Below are positions 48,126 to 56,602 of a DNA stretch of 64,000 bases, piece after piece (position 1 is the first letter of the stretch; the number at the start of each line of letters is the position of its first letter). The position numbers and the translations under genes were made by a program. The notes beneath the pieces were generated by a model. That model saw only the letters and a list, made by a program, of their open reading frames with translations. It made no database searches and was not told the origin of the DNA. This DNA is from Aquabacterium sp. (GTDB taxonomy: Bacteria; Pseudomonadota; Gammaproteobacteria; Burkholderiales; Burkholderiaceae_C). The stretch spans positions 62,001 through 126,000 of the forward strand of contig NZ_JAQSDR010000009.1 in NCBI RefSeq assembly GCF_029946005.1, in the 5' to 3' direction.

Positions 48126-48771
48126 GTAAGCGGGAACTCGGAATTCGGCCAAGGCGGCGCGGGAGTGTAACAAGTGGGGTTTTTGGGGAGGCTTTGATGG
48201 GGCTTTTGATGGGTGCGCGAGGTGGGGATGAGGCGGTGGCTGGCAGGGCTCCTGCTGAGGCGGTCCACCGCGTTGCGGCGGACTGCTCTGCGGTGCTCGC
48301 CCGGGGCGGGGATCGTCCGAAACTCGCCCTTTCAGGGCTCAGACAGCGGACGATCCTTGTCCGCCCCGGGCTGTGCTCCTCGACGCCTCAGAAGTCGCCC
48401 AGCCAGCCTCCGCCTCATCCCTGATCACCTCGCTGGTGGCGTGCGCGAAGGCCGTGGCATGCCATCAGTGCGCGCACCGCGCGCTGGGTCGTGCCACGCC
48501 ACCAGCGGGGCGAAAAAGGGGCTGGGGCGGTATCCGGCGGGGCGCCTGGGTGGGTGCTTCGAAGCGCAGGGCCGAGGTGGGCACGCGCAGCGTGCTTCGT
48601 CATCTGACCGGCCGTGGTTGTTTGAACGCAGCGGCCGCAGGCCGCGCAGTGAGTTCCACGGCCCCACCTCGGCCCGAGCATTCGAAGGCAGTCCCGCAAC
48701 GCGGGACCACCCACCTGAAGCCCGGCCGGATACCGCCCCAGCCCCCGCCCCGCGCTCCTAGGACAAAGCAC
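48126..48771. repeat. Gene-free region with three long inverted repeats
   Basis: No gene is supported. Three imperfect hairpins follow one another. IR1 (48218-48432) has outer arms cgaggtg/cacctcg, long near-matching inner arms, an inner 10-bp perfect stem (48310-48319 with 48347-48356) and an apex with gccct/agggc. IR2 (48431-48507) has a perfect 13-bp outer stem, cgctggtggcgtg. IR3 (48518-48745) has a perfect 21-bp outer stem (48518-48538 with 48725-48745) and a perfect 13-bp inner stem (48569-48581 with 48663-48675). Open frames on both strands here are products of the GC-rich repeats. Confidence 0.8.
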
Positions 48772-50271
48772 TCAGCCCTTGCCAGCCACGGCCGAAACCG
48801 TTCCAGCAGGCGCCCAAGACCCACCCAATGCGCGGATCAATCCCACGGTCGAGGTGGCCCAAGACCCCCGCAGCTGCACCGCCTGCCGCTCAATCGCCAG
48901 CAAGCTGCGCTGCGTGTCGATCAAGGTCAGGTAGCTGTCCTCACCCGCGCGGTAACGCTTGTCGGCCAGATCAGCCGAACGCCGAGCCGAGACCACGGCG
49001 TTGTCCAAAGCTTCGGCCTGGCCGCGCACGGCAGACAGGCTGGACAGCTTGTCTTCGACATCGCCAAAAGCCGCGAGCACCGTCTGGCGGTAGCTCGCCA
49101 CCGACTCCTCCAGCGAGGCTTCCGCCCGCGTGATGTTGGCTTTGTTGCGGCCGCCATCGAACAGAGGCATGGACAGCACGGCGTTGACCAACCAGGTGCG
49201 GGCGTTCCACTTGAACAGGTCCGACAGCTCGTAGGAGGCGTAGCCGCCATTGGCCGTCAGGCTCAAAGCCGGGAAGATGGCGGAGCGGGCCAGGCCGACG
49301 CGGGCCGTGGACGCCATCATCTGGGCCTGGGCGGCGGCCACATCGGGACGGCGCTCCAACAGCGCAGAAGGCAGACCCGCAGGCACAGCAGGCACGGCGG
49401 ATTCAGACGTCAAAGGCGCGGAGGGCGCCGTGAAGGCGGCGGGCGCCTGACCCAGCAACAGGGCCAAAGCGTGCTCGACTTGGGCACGGGTGCCCTTCAA
49501 GCCACGCGCCTCGGCCAGCGTGGTGTTGTACTCGGTGCGCGCCCGGGCGGTGTCGAACTCGGAAATGTCGCCCGACTTGTAGCGCTTCTCGGTCAACTGC
49601 AGGTTCTCGTTGCGCAAGCCCAAGGTGCGGTCGAGCAGCGCGACTTCGGCGTCGAGCGTTCTCAATTGGAAATAGGTCTGGGCCACATCGGCCTGCAGGG
49701 CGAGCAGCACTGAGCAGTAGGCCGCTTCGGTGGCGGCGGCATCGGCCGTGGCCGCATCGATGCTGTTGCTCACGCGTTGGAAAAAATCCACTTCGTAACT
49801 TGCTGTCAGGCCCGAGCGCCAGGCGGTGACTGGCGGGGCAGAGCTGCCCGCGGGCAGGCCCAGGTCCACCGCGCTGGATTTCTGGCGGCCGGTGCCGAAG
49901 GTGACACCAATCTGCGGCAGTCGATCCGCCTGGCTGCTGTTCAGCGATGCCCTTGCCGCCTTGACGCGTGCAGCGGCCACGGCCAGGTTGGGGCTGGCCG
50001 CCACGGCCTGGTCTTGCAACTGGTTCAAGGCGGGGTCGTTGAAGGCCAACCACCATTGGCCGCGTGCTTGGGCCTCTGCGGGCTCGGCGGTTTTCCACTG
50101 GCCTTGCGGCACGGGGATGGCGGTGTCGGGCGCGCCTTCCTTGAAGGCCGTGGGCACGGCGATCTTGGCATCGGGCGGTGGGGGGGCGGTGGCGCAGCCA
50201 GCCAGCACCAGGGCGGCCAGCAAGGGCGCCATCGCCAGGCCTCGTCGGTTCAGGTGAATCAGGGAATTCAT
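48772..50271 (-). CDS. Outer-membrane efflux lipoprotein (NodT/OprM family)
   Basis: TolC-like exit duct of the RND pump encoded upstream. 499 residues with a lipoprotein signal (PLLAALVLAGCATAPP), and two repeated halves with long helices (ALNQLQDQAVAASPNLAVAAARVKAARASL; ARARTEYNTTLAEARGLKGTRAQVEHALALLLGQ) and strands (YEVDFFQRV; LVNAVLSMPLFDGG). The ATG at 50271 is used; a TTG at 50277 would overlap the pump gene. Last gene of the four-gene operon, in the position of opcM/oprC in Burkholderia. The long inverted repeats begin just after its stop. Confidence 0.93.
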   Translation of the reverse strand: MNSLIHLNRRGLAMAPLLAALVLAGCATAPPPPDAKIAVPTAFKEGAPDTAIPVPQGQWKTAEPAEAQARGQWWLAFNDPALNQLQDQAVAASPNLAVAAARVKAARASLNSSQADRLPQIGVTFGTGRQKSSAVDLGLPAGSSAPPVTAWRSGLTASYEVDFFQRVSNSIDAATADAAATEAAYCSVLLALQADVAQTYFQLRTLDAEVALLDRTLGLRNENLQLTEKRYKSGDISEFDTARARTEYNTTLAEARGLKGTRAQVEHALALLLGQAPAAFTAPSAPLTSESAVPAVPAGLPSALLERRPDVAAAQAQMMASTARVGLARSAIFPALSLTANGGYASYELSDLFKWNARTWLVNAVLSMPLFDGGRNKANITRAEASLEESVASYRQTVLAAFGDVEDKLSSLSAVRGQAEALDNAVVSARRSADLADKRYRAGEDSYLTLIDTQRSLLAIERQAVQLRGSWATSTVGLIRALGGSWAPAGTVSAVAGKG

Positions 50272-50273
50272 GA

Positions 50274-53200
50274 TCAATGGGCCTCCAGGGGCAGTGCTGC
50301 GACGGGCGCGGGCCTCGGTTTTTCAAAGCGTTGGGCCAGCATGCGCAGCAGCACGTAGAACACGGGGGTCAGGAACAGGCCGAAGAGCGTCACGCCCAGC
50401 ATGCCAGCGAACACGGCCACGCCCATGGCATGGCGCATCTCAGCGCCCGCACCGGTCGAGAACACCAGGGGCACCACGCCCATGATGAAAGCGATCGATG
50501 TCATCAGGATGGGGCGCAAACGCAGGCGACTGGCTTCCAGCGCGGCATCGACGATGCTGCGGCCCTGGTGCTCCAGCTCACGGGCAAACTCGACGATCAG
50601 GATGGCGTTCTTTGACGCCAACCCCACCAGCACGAACAGCGCGATCTGCGTGAACACGTTGTTGTCACCATGCGTGATGTAGACCCCGGCCAGTGCGCAC
50701 AGGATGGACATGGGCACGATCAGGATCACGGCCAGTGGCAGCGTCCAGCTTTCGTACTGGGCGGCCAGCACCAGGAAGACCAGCAGCACGCACAGCGGGA
50801 ACACGTAGACCATGGTGTTGCCGGCCAGGATCTCCTGGTAGGTCAAGTCGGTCCACTCGATGCTCACGCCCTTGGGCAAGGTCTCCTTGGCGATCTGCTC
50901 CATGATGGCTTGCGCCTGGCCGGACGACACACCAGGGGCGGGGCCACCGTTGATGTCGGCCGCCACGTAGGCGTTGTAGCGCTGCACGCGGTCGGGGCCA
51001 TACGAGTCGGTCACGGTCATCAGGCTGCCCAGGGGCACCATTTGGCCGGTGTTGCTGCGCGTCTTGAGCTGCGAGATGCCTTCGGCGTTGGCGCGGAAGG
51101 GCGCGTCGGCCTGAACGACCACCTGGAAAGTGCGCCCGAACTTGTTGAAGTCGTTGACGTACAGCGAGCCCAGGTTGATCTGCATCGTGTCGAAGATGCT
51201 GCCCAGCGGCACGCCCAATTGCTTGGCCTTGGTGCGGTCAACATCGGCGAACAACTGCGGCACGTTGATCTGGTAGCTGCTGAACACGCCCGCCAGTTGC
51301 GGCGTCTGCCAGGCCTTCATCTGCAGGGCCATCACGCCTTTGTACAGCTCGTCGTAGCCCACGTTGCCCCGGTCTTCCACGAAGAGCTTGAAGCCGCCGA
51401 TGGTGCCCAAGCCGTTCACCGACGGTGGCGGGAAGACCATGATGAAGGCGTCTTGAATCGCGCCCAGGCGCTTGTTGACCTCGGCCGCGATCTCGTGGCC
51501 CGACAGGCCGGGGCCCTTGCGCTTGGCGAAATCGTCCAGCGTGTAGAACACGATGCCGGCGTTGGGCGCGTTGGTGAAGCCGTTGATCGACAGGCCGGGG
51601 AAGGCCACCGAATCGCTCACGCCCGGAACGCTCTTGGCGATGTCCGACATGCGGCGGATCACGGCGTCGGTGCGGTCCAGCGAGGCAGCATCGGGCAACT
51701 GGGCGAAGCCGACCAGGTACTGCTTGTCTTGTGCTGGCACAAAGCCGCTGGGCACGGCCTTGAACACGAAGAAGGTGGCCACGCAAAGCAGGGCATAGAC
51801 GATCATGGTGGCGCTCTTGCGGCTCAGCATGCCCGCTACGCCACCGTGGTAGCGGTGCGAGGCACGGTCGAACACGCGGTTGAACACCCGGAAGAAACCG
51901 CCAAAGGCCCAATCCATGCCACGCGCCAATTTGTCCTTGGGCGCATCGTGCGGCTTGAGCAGCGCGGCGGCCAGGGCAGGTGCCAGCGTCAGCGAGTTGA
52001 AGGCCGAGATCACCGTCGAGATGGCGATGGTCAAAGCGAACTGCTTGTAGAACTGCCCGGTCAGGCCAGCCACATAGGCAATGGGCACGAACACCGCGCA
52101 CAGCACCAAAGCGATCGCAATGATGGGGCCGGAGACCTCCTTCATGGCCTGGATGGTCGCGTCGTGCGGGCTCAGGCCATTGGCGATGTTGCGCTCGACG
52201 TTTTCAACGACCACGATGGAATCATCGACCACGATACCGATGGCCAGCACCAGGCCGAACAGCGACAAGGTGTTGATCGAAAAGCCGAAGGCCAGCAGCA
52301 CGGCGAAGGTGCCCACGATGGACACGGGCACGGCCAGCAAGGGGATCAGCGAGGCGCGCCAGGTCTGCAAGAAGACGATCACCACGATCACCACCAGGGC
52401 CACGGCCTCGATCAGCGTCTTGATCACGGCCTCGATGGAGGCGCTGACGAACTGGGTCGGGTCGTAGACGATGGCGAAATCAACGTCGGATGGGAAGTCA
52501 TCTTTCAGCTCGGCCATGAGCTTGCGCACATCGGCCGACAACTGCAGCGCATTGGCATTGGGCGCCTCAAAGATGCCCATGCCGATGGCGGGCTTGTTGT
52601 TCAGCAGCGAGCGCAGCGCGTATTGCTGGGCGCCCAGCTCAATGCGGGCCACGTCGCGCAGCTTGGTCACGCCGCCATCCCCGCCGGTCTTGACGATGAT
52701 GTCGCCGAACTGCTCTTCGGTGGTCAAACGCCCGGAAGCATTGACCGACAACTGGAAGGGCGAGCCAGTGTTGGGCGGTGCACCCACCACACCCGCGGCC
52801 ACCTGCACGTTCTGCTCGCGGATGGAGGCCACGATGTCTGCGGCGGTCAGGCCGCGCTGCGACACCTTTTGCGGATCAAGCCAGATGCGCATGGCGTAGT
52901 CACCCGCGCCGAACACCTGCACATCACCCATGCCGGGCAAGCGCGCCAGCCGGTCCTTGATGTTGAGCGTGGCGTAGTTGCGCAGGTAAACGTCGTCATA
53001 CGTGCCCTTGGGCGAAAGCAAGTGCACCACCATCGTCAGGTTGGGCGAGCTCTTGACCGTGGTCACCCCGATCTGGCGCACCTCTTCGGGCAGGCGGGGC
53101 AGGGCGCGCTGCACACGGCTTTGCACCTGGGTTTCAGCCTGCTCGACGTTGGTGCCGATCTTGAAGGTGACGGTGAGCGTGAGCGCACCATCGGTCGTGG

Positions 53201-53450
53201 CCTGCGAGGACATGTAGAGCATGTTCTCGACGCCGTTGATCTGCTCTTCCAGCGGCGCGGCCACCGTCTCAGCGATCACCTTGGGATTGGCGCCCGGGAA
53301 CTGCGCGCGCACCACCACGGAGGGCGGCACCACTTCTGGGTATTCGGAGATCGGCAGCCGGAAGATCGCGATGACCCCCGCGATGAAGATCAGGATGGAG
53401 AGCACCGCCGCGAAGATCGGGCGGTTCACGAAAAATCTTGAGAAGTTCAT
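50274..53450 (-). CDS. RND multidrug efflux pump, HAE1 family (AcrB/MexB/CeoB-like)
   Basis: 1,058-residue inner-membrane proton antiporter. N-terminal NFSRFFVNRPIFAAVLSILIFIAG is typical, and 12 spans lie in two groups around large periplasmic loops. TM4 carries the paired Asp of the proton relay (LVLAIGIVVDDSIVVVENVERN). The second half has the matching LVLAAQYESWTLPLAVILIVPMSILCALAG and LVGLASKNAILIVEFARELE. Preceded by the adaptor gene with a 12-bp gap and followed by the outer-membrane channel gene, giving a full tripartite pump. Confidence 0.96.
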   Translation of the reverse strand: MNFSRFFVNRPIFAAVLSILIFIAGVIAIFRLPISEYPEVVPPSVVVRAQFPGANPKVIAETVAAPLEEQINGVENMLYMSSQATTDGALTLTVTFKIGTNVEQAETQVQSRVQRALPRLPEEVRQIGVTTVKSSPNLTMVVHLLSPKGTYDDVYLRNYATLNIKDRLARLPGMGDVQVFGAGDYAMRIWLDPQKVSQRGLTAADIVASIREQNVQVAAGVVGAPPNTGSPFQLSVNASGRLTTEEQFGDIIVKTGGDGGVTKLRDVARIELGAQQYALRSLLNNKPAIGMGIFEAPNANALQLSADVRKLMAELKDDFPSDVDFAIVYDPTQFVSASIEAVIKTLIEAVALVVIVVIVFLQTWRASLIPLLAVPVSIVGTFAVLLAFGFSINTLSLFGLVLAIGIVVDDSIVVVENVERNIANGLSPHDATIQAMKEVSGPIIAIALVLCAVFVPIAYVAGLTGQFYKQFALTIAISTVISAFNSLTLAPALAAALLKPHDAPKDKLARGMDWAFGGFFRVFNRVFDRASHRYHGGVAGMLSRKSATMIVYALLCVATFFVFKAVPSGFVPAQDKQYLVGFAQLPDAASLDRTDAVIRRMSDIAKSVPGVSDSVAFPGLSINGFTNAPNAGIVFYTLDDFAKRKGPGLSGHEIAAEVNKRLGAIQDAFIMVFPPPSVNGLGTIGGFKLFVEDRGNVGYDELYKGVMALQMKAWQTPQLAGVFSSYQINVPQLFADVDRTKAKQLGVPLGSIFDTMQINLGSLYVNDFNKFGRTFQVVVQADAPFRANAEGISQLKTRSNTGQMVPLGSLMTVTDSYGPDRVQRYNAYVAADINGGPAPGVSSGQAQAIMEQIAKETLPKGVSIEWTDLTYQEILAGNTMVYVFPLCVLLVFLVLAAQYESWTLPLAVILIVPMSILCALAGVYITHGDNNVFTQIALFVLVGLASKNAILIVEFARELEHQGRSIVDAALEASRLRLRPILMTSIAFIMGVVPLVFSTGAGAEMRHAMGVAVFAGMLGVTLFGLFLTPVFYVLLRMLAQRFEKPRPAPVAALPLEAH

Positions 53451-53462
53451 GGCGTGGTGTCC

Positions 53463-54671
53463 TTACTTCTGGGCGCCAGCAGCCGCGCCGGAGGCGCCAT
53501 CTGCGGGGCCATCCATCGGCACGACTTGAGGTGCCACGGGCGCGCCAGGGCGAACACGTTGCAGGCCATCGACCACGATGCGCTCACCCGCCTTCAGGCC
53601 GGAGGTGACCACGCGCAGGTTGCCCACTTGCGTGCCCAACTGGATGGGGCGGTACTCGGCCAGGTTCTTGTCATTGAGCACGTAGACGAACTTGCGGTTC
53701 TGATCGGTGCCGATGGCGCGCTCGGCCACCAGCGCAGACTGCGCTCCGGTGGGCGATGAGGTGCCCACTTGGACGCGGGCGAACAGGCCGGGCGTCAACA
53801 GGCCATCCTTGTTGTCGATCAGCCCGCGCATGCGCACGCTGCCAGCAACCGGGTCCACGCGGTTGTCCACGAACTCCAGCTTGCCCTCATGCGGGAAGCC
53901 TTTTTCATTGGACAGGCCAATGTGCAGCTTCATCGCCGCCGGATTGGCGCGTGCTTGCTTGCCCAGTTGCAAGTAGGTTGATTCGTCGCCGTTGAAGCTG
54001 ACGTACATCGGGCTGGCCGAGACCACCGACGTCAGCACGGTGTTGCCATCCACCAGGTTGCCCACGGTGACTTCGGCCTTGCCGACGCGGCCGTCAAACG
54101 GTGCGCGGATGGTCGTCCATTCCACGTTGAGTCGGGCGGTCTGCAAGGCGGCCTGGTCGGCGCGCGCAGCGGCGTCCAGCTGGCGCACATTGGCTGTGCG
54201 TTCGTCATAGTCGCGCTGGGCAATGGCGTTGTCGGCCAGCAGTTTCCTGGAGCGCTCTTGCTCGGTCTTGGCCAGATCGGCCTTGGCTTGTGAGCCAGCC
54301 ACAGCGGCTTCGGCACGCGCGAGTTCGGCACGGTAGGGGCGGGGGTCGATCACGAACAGCACGTCACCCTTTTTGACCAGCATGCCGGGCTTGAGGTTGA
54401 CGCTGTCGATGTAGCCCGACACGCGGGGGCGCAGCTCGGCGCGGTCAATGGCCTCAATCAGGCCAGAGAACTCGCGCTGCTCGGCCACGGCGCGTGACAG
54501 CACCTCGGCCACGCTGACGGGCATCGCAGGAGGCGCGCCAGCGGCGGGGGCCGCGTGAGCGTCCTGCTCCTTGCCGCAGCCGCTCAGCAGGGCCACTGCC
54601 GCCAGGATGACGAGGGCAAAACCGGCCTGCAACGGCCGGAGAGAGAGGGTGTGTTGAAGGTTTTTCATCAT
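53463..54671 (-). CDS. RND periplasmic adaptor (membrane fusion protein)
   Basis: 402 residues linking the pump to the outer-membrane channel. The lipoprotein signal ends in AAVALLSGCGKEQ. Next come the barrel-sandwich hybrid half-motif (VSGYIDSVNLKPGMLVKKGDVLFVIDPRPY), an alpha-helical hairpin rich in Ala/Gln (about 100-170), the second half-motif (TIRAPFDGRVGKAEVTVGNLV), and the beta-barrel and membrane-proximal domains. The start ATG at 54671 overlaps the stop of the hydrolase-like gene by four bases (ATGA). Confidence 0.94.
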   Translation of the reverse strand: MMKNLQHTLSLRPLQAGFALVILAAVALLSGCGKEQDAHAAPAAGAPPAMPVSVAEVLSRAVAEQREFSGLIEAIDRAELRPRVSGYIDSVNLKPGMLVKKGDVLFVIDPRPYRAELARAEAAVAGSQAKADLAKTEQERSRKLLADNAIAQRDYDERTANVRQLDAAARADQAALQTARLNVEWTTIRAPFDGRVGKAEVTVGNLVDGNTVLTSVVSASPMYVSFNGDESTYLQLGKQARANPAAMKLHIGLSNEKGFPHEGKLEFVDNRVDPVAGSVRMRGLIDNKDGLLTPGLFARVQVGTSSPTGAQSALVAERAIGTDQNRKFVYVLNDKNLAEYRPIQLGTQVGNLRVVTSGLKAGERIVVDGLQRVRPGAPVAPQVVPMDGPADGASGAAAGAQK

Positions 54672-55540
54672 GCTTGACTCGGTTTTTTGGAGATGGTGGA
54701 ACTGGAAGAGGGGGATGAGCGGTGTGCCGCAAGAAATGCGCTCAGCGCGGTCACGCACGGGTCGTCCGCCGTGATCTCGCAGCGCTCGCTGACGTTGTTG
54801 ACATCGGCCGGAGGCAGGGTGACCTGGTCGACAGGAATGCCGACTTGCACCAGCTTGTTGGCGTAGGCGCGGGCCTCGTCGGACAAGGGGTCACCTTCGG
54901 TGTGCATGATCAAAGCGGGGGGCAGGCCGGTCAGCCGGCTGGCCTGGAGCGGGCTGGCATAAGGGTGCAAGCGATCAGCGGGGTGCGGCAGGTAGGTGCG
55001 GTAGCTGCGCTCCAGGGCTTGCGCCACTTCCGCCGTGTCAGGCTGGTCGGCGGCGTGGCGCATGGAATCGCAGCACATGCTGGCATCCAGCATCGGCATG
55101 ACCAGCACCTGGCCTGCCAACTTGGGGCCTTGCCGATCACGGCAGACCAGGGCGGAAACGGCGGCCAGGTTGCCACCGGCCTCGACGCCACCGACGAACA
55201 GGTGCGTGCCTTTCCAGAACAACTTGCGGCGGTGTTGGTGGGTTAGCGTGAGCACGGCGTGCGCGTCTTCCACGGCGGCGGGGAAGGGCCGGTCAGATGC
55301 CAGGGCGTAGCAAGGCGCCAGCATGTTGACCTTGCAATTGTCGGCCAGCACCCGAAAGCACGAGTCGGTCGATTCAATGTCGGACACGACAAAACCGCCA
55401 GGGTGGAAGAACACCAACAGCGCATCGCTGGCCTTTTCGGGCGCCCCTCGGTACAGGCGCAAATGCAGCGGACCGCTGCTGCCCGGCCATTCAAAGATGG
55501 CGTCTGGTGCGGCTTTAACAGCTTGATGAGACATGGGCAT
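54668..55540 (-). CDS. Alpha/beta-hydrolase-like protein (LlpE-like), catalytic residues lost
   Basis: 290 residues with the overall pattern of the hormone-sensitive-lipase esterases: VFFHPGGFVVSD (oxyanion loop, 46-50), a nucleophile-elbow region and a TEGDPLSDEARAYANKL acid region. The elbow reads VGGVEAGGNLAA, so the normal GDSAGG Ser is replaced by Glu120, and the usual IHGF His region reads PPADVNN. The protein should therefore be inactive as a serine hydrolase. The first gene of Burkholderia ceoAB-opcM and bpeEF-oprC operons is llpE, a lipase-like gene; position and size fit that. Overlaps the adaptor gene by four bases. Confidence 0.83.
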   Translation of the reverse strand: MPMSHQAVKAAPDAIFEWPGSSGPLHLRLYRGAPEKASDALLVFFHPGGFVVSDIESTDSCFRVLADNCKVNMLAPCYALASDRPFPAAVEDAHAVLTLTHQHRRKLFWKGTHLFVGGVEAGGNLAAVSALVCRDRQGPKLAGQVLVMPMLDASMCCDSMRHAADQPDTAEVAQALERSYRTYLPHPADRLHPYASPLQASRLTGLPPALIMHTEGDPLSDEARAYANKLVQVGIPVDQVTLPPADVNNVSERCEITADDPCVTALSAFLAAHRSSPSSSSTISKKPSQA

Positions 55541-55635
55541 AGCGCGCAGCAGGGTGGAATGAATGCTGACTGTATTTGTTTGCTTGTTTCTAATAAACTG
55601 GCAATTAACGAATTAACTGTTCAGGATTTTGAACA

Positions 55636-56550
55636 ATGGACAAGCTAAAGGCCATGGAGGCCTTTGTGAAGGTGGTGGACACGGGCGGGTTCACGCGCGC
55701 GGCCGAGGTCATGCAGGCACCCAAAGCCACCGTCTCCACCTTGATCCAGGATTTGGAAAGCCAGTTGGGCGTGCGCTTGCTGCACCGCACCACGCGCAAG
55801 GTCACGGTGACGGCGGATGGTGCGTCGTACTACGAACGCTGCCTGCGCATCCTGGATGACTTGCGTGAAGCCGATGATTCGGTGTCGTCACGCCAGGGTG
55901 ATCCGAATGGCCGTTTGAGGGTGGACGTGTTCACCGGCATGGCCAGCTATTTGTTGGCATCAGGCCTGCCCGATTTTCTGGCCAAGCATCCCAAGATCAG
56001 ATTGGAGATGGGCTGTGGCGATCGGCCGGTGAACATGGTGAGCGAAGGCATCGATTGCGTGATCCGGGCTGGTGAGATCAGCGATCCCTCCTTGATTGCG
56101 CGGCGCATCGGGTCGATGTGGTTCGTGACGTGCGCATCACCCACCTACCTGGCCCAACATGGCGCGCCCAACCATCCGCATGATTTGCCGAAGCATGCCT
56201 TGATCAACTATTTTTTGCATGGGTCAGGCAGGGCGGTGCCTTGGGACTTCACGAAGGACGGCGAGCGCCTCGAGTTGACGTTGGACGGACCTTTGGCGGT
56301 CAATGACTCCAACGTGTATGAAGATGCCTGCTTGGCTGGTGTGGGCATTGGCCGGATGCCCAGTTTTTCTTACCAGCGGTATTGCCAGCAGGGCTTGCTA
56401 CAGCCTGTGCTGGCGGATTGGGTGAGCGACCCGGTGCCGGTTTACGTGGTGTATGCCTCCAAGCGGCACCTGTCCACCAAGGTGCAAGCCTTTGTGGAAT
56501 GGGCTGCGGAGTTCTTTGAGAACGCCCCGGGCCTGAGGCGCCAAGCATGA
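55636..56550 (+). CDS. LysR-family regulator of the RND operon (CeoR/BpeT-like by position)
   Basis: 304 residues: a helix-turn-helix domain (LKAMEAFVKVVDTGGFTRAAEVMQAPKATVSTLIQDLESQLGVRLLHRTTRKV in pieces), then an effector domain of the CrgA/DsdC-like group (GRLRVDVFTGMASYLLASGLPDFLAKHP; SMWFVTCASPTYLAQHG). It is divergent from the llpE-like gene with 95 bp between them. That AT-rich gap contains the repeated half-site ttaac (aattaacgaattaactg), a reasonable LysR binding region. In Burkholderia the same position is held by CeoR/BpeT, an activator of the pump. Confidence 0.92.
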   Translation: MDKLKAMEAFVKVVDTGGFTRAAEVMQAPKATVSTLIQDLESQLGVRLLHRTTRKVTVTADGASYYERCLRILDDLREADDSVSSRQGDPNGRLRVDVFTGMASYLLASGLPDFLAKHPKIRLEMGCGDRPVNMVSEGIDCVIRAGEISDPSLIARRIGSMWFVTCASPTYLAQHGAPNHPHDLPKHALINYFLHGSGRAVPWDFTKDGERLELTLDGPLAVNDSNVYEDACLAGVGIGRMPSFSYQRYCQQGLLQPVLADWVSDPVPVYVVYASKRHLSTKVQAFVEWAAEFFENAPGLRRQA

Positions 56551-56585
56551 AAAAAGGCGGCTGAGTTTTCCCTCGCCGCCTTTGC
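56551..56585. terminator. Bidirectional intrinsic terminator
   Basis: A 9-bp stem aaaggcggc / gccgccttt (56553-56561 with 56575-56583), with an A-run before and T after. It serves the convergent ends of the LysR gene and ahpF. Confidence 0.85.
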
Positions 56586-56602
56586 TAAAAAGCCCCTCCG
56601 CG

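Noticed and set aside
48373..49713. 446-residue plus-strand frame, and other frames in 48190-48770
   Set aside because: Product of the GC-rich inverted repeats and of the antisense of the outer-membrane channel gene.
50670..53441. 923-residue open frame on the plus strand
   Set aside because: Shadow of the RND pump gene: low-complexity His/Gly/Arg composition without domains, opposite a well-supported coding strand.
54668..55540. Active esterase or lipase
   Set aside because: Nucleophile Ser and catalytic His are missing from their motifs, so an active hydrolase call is not supported.
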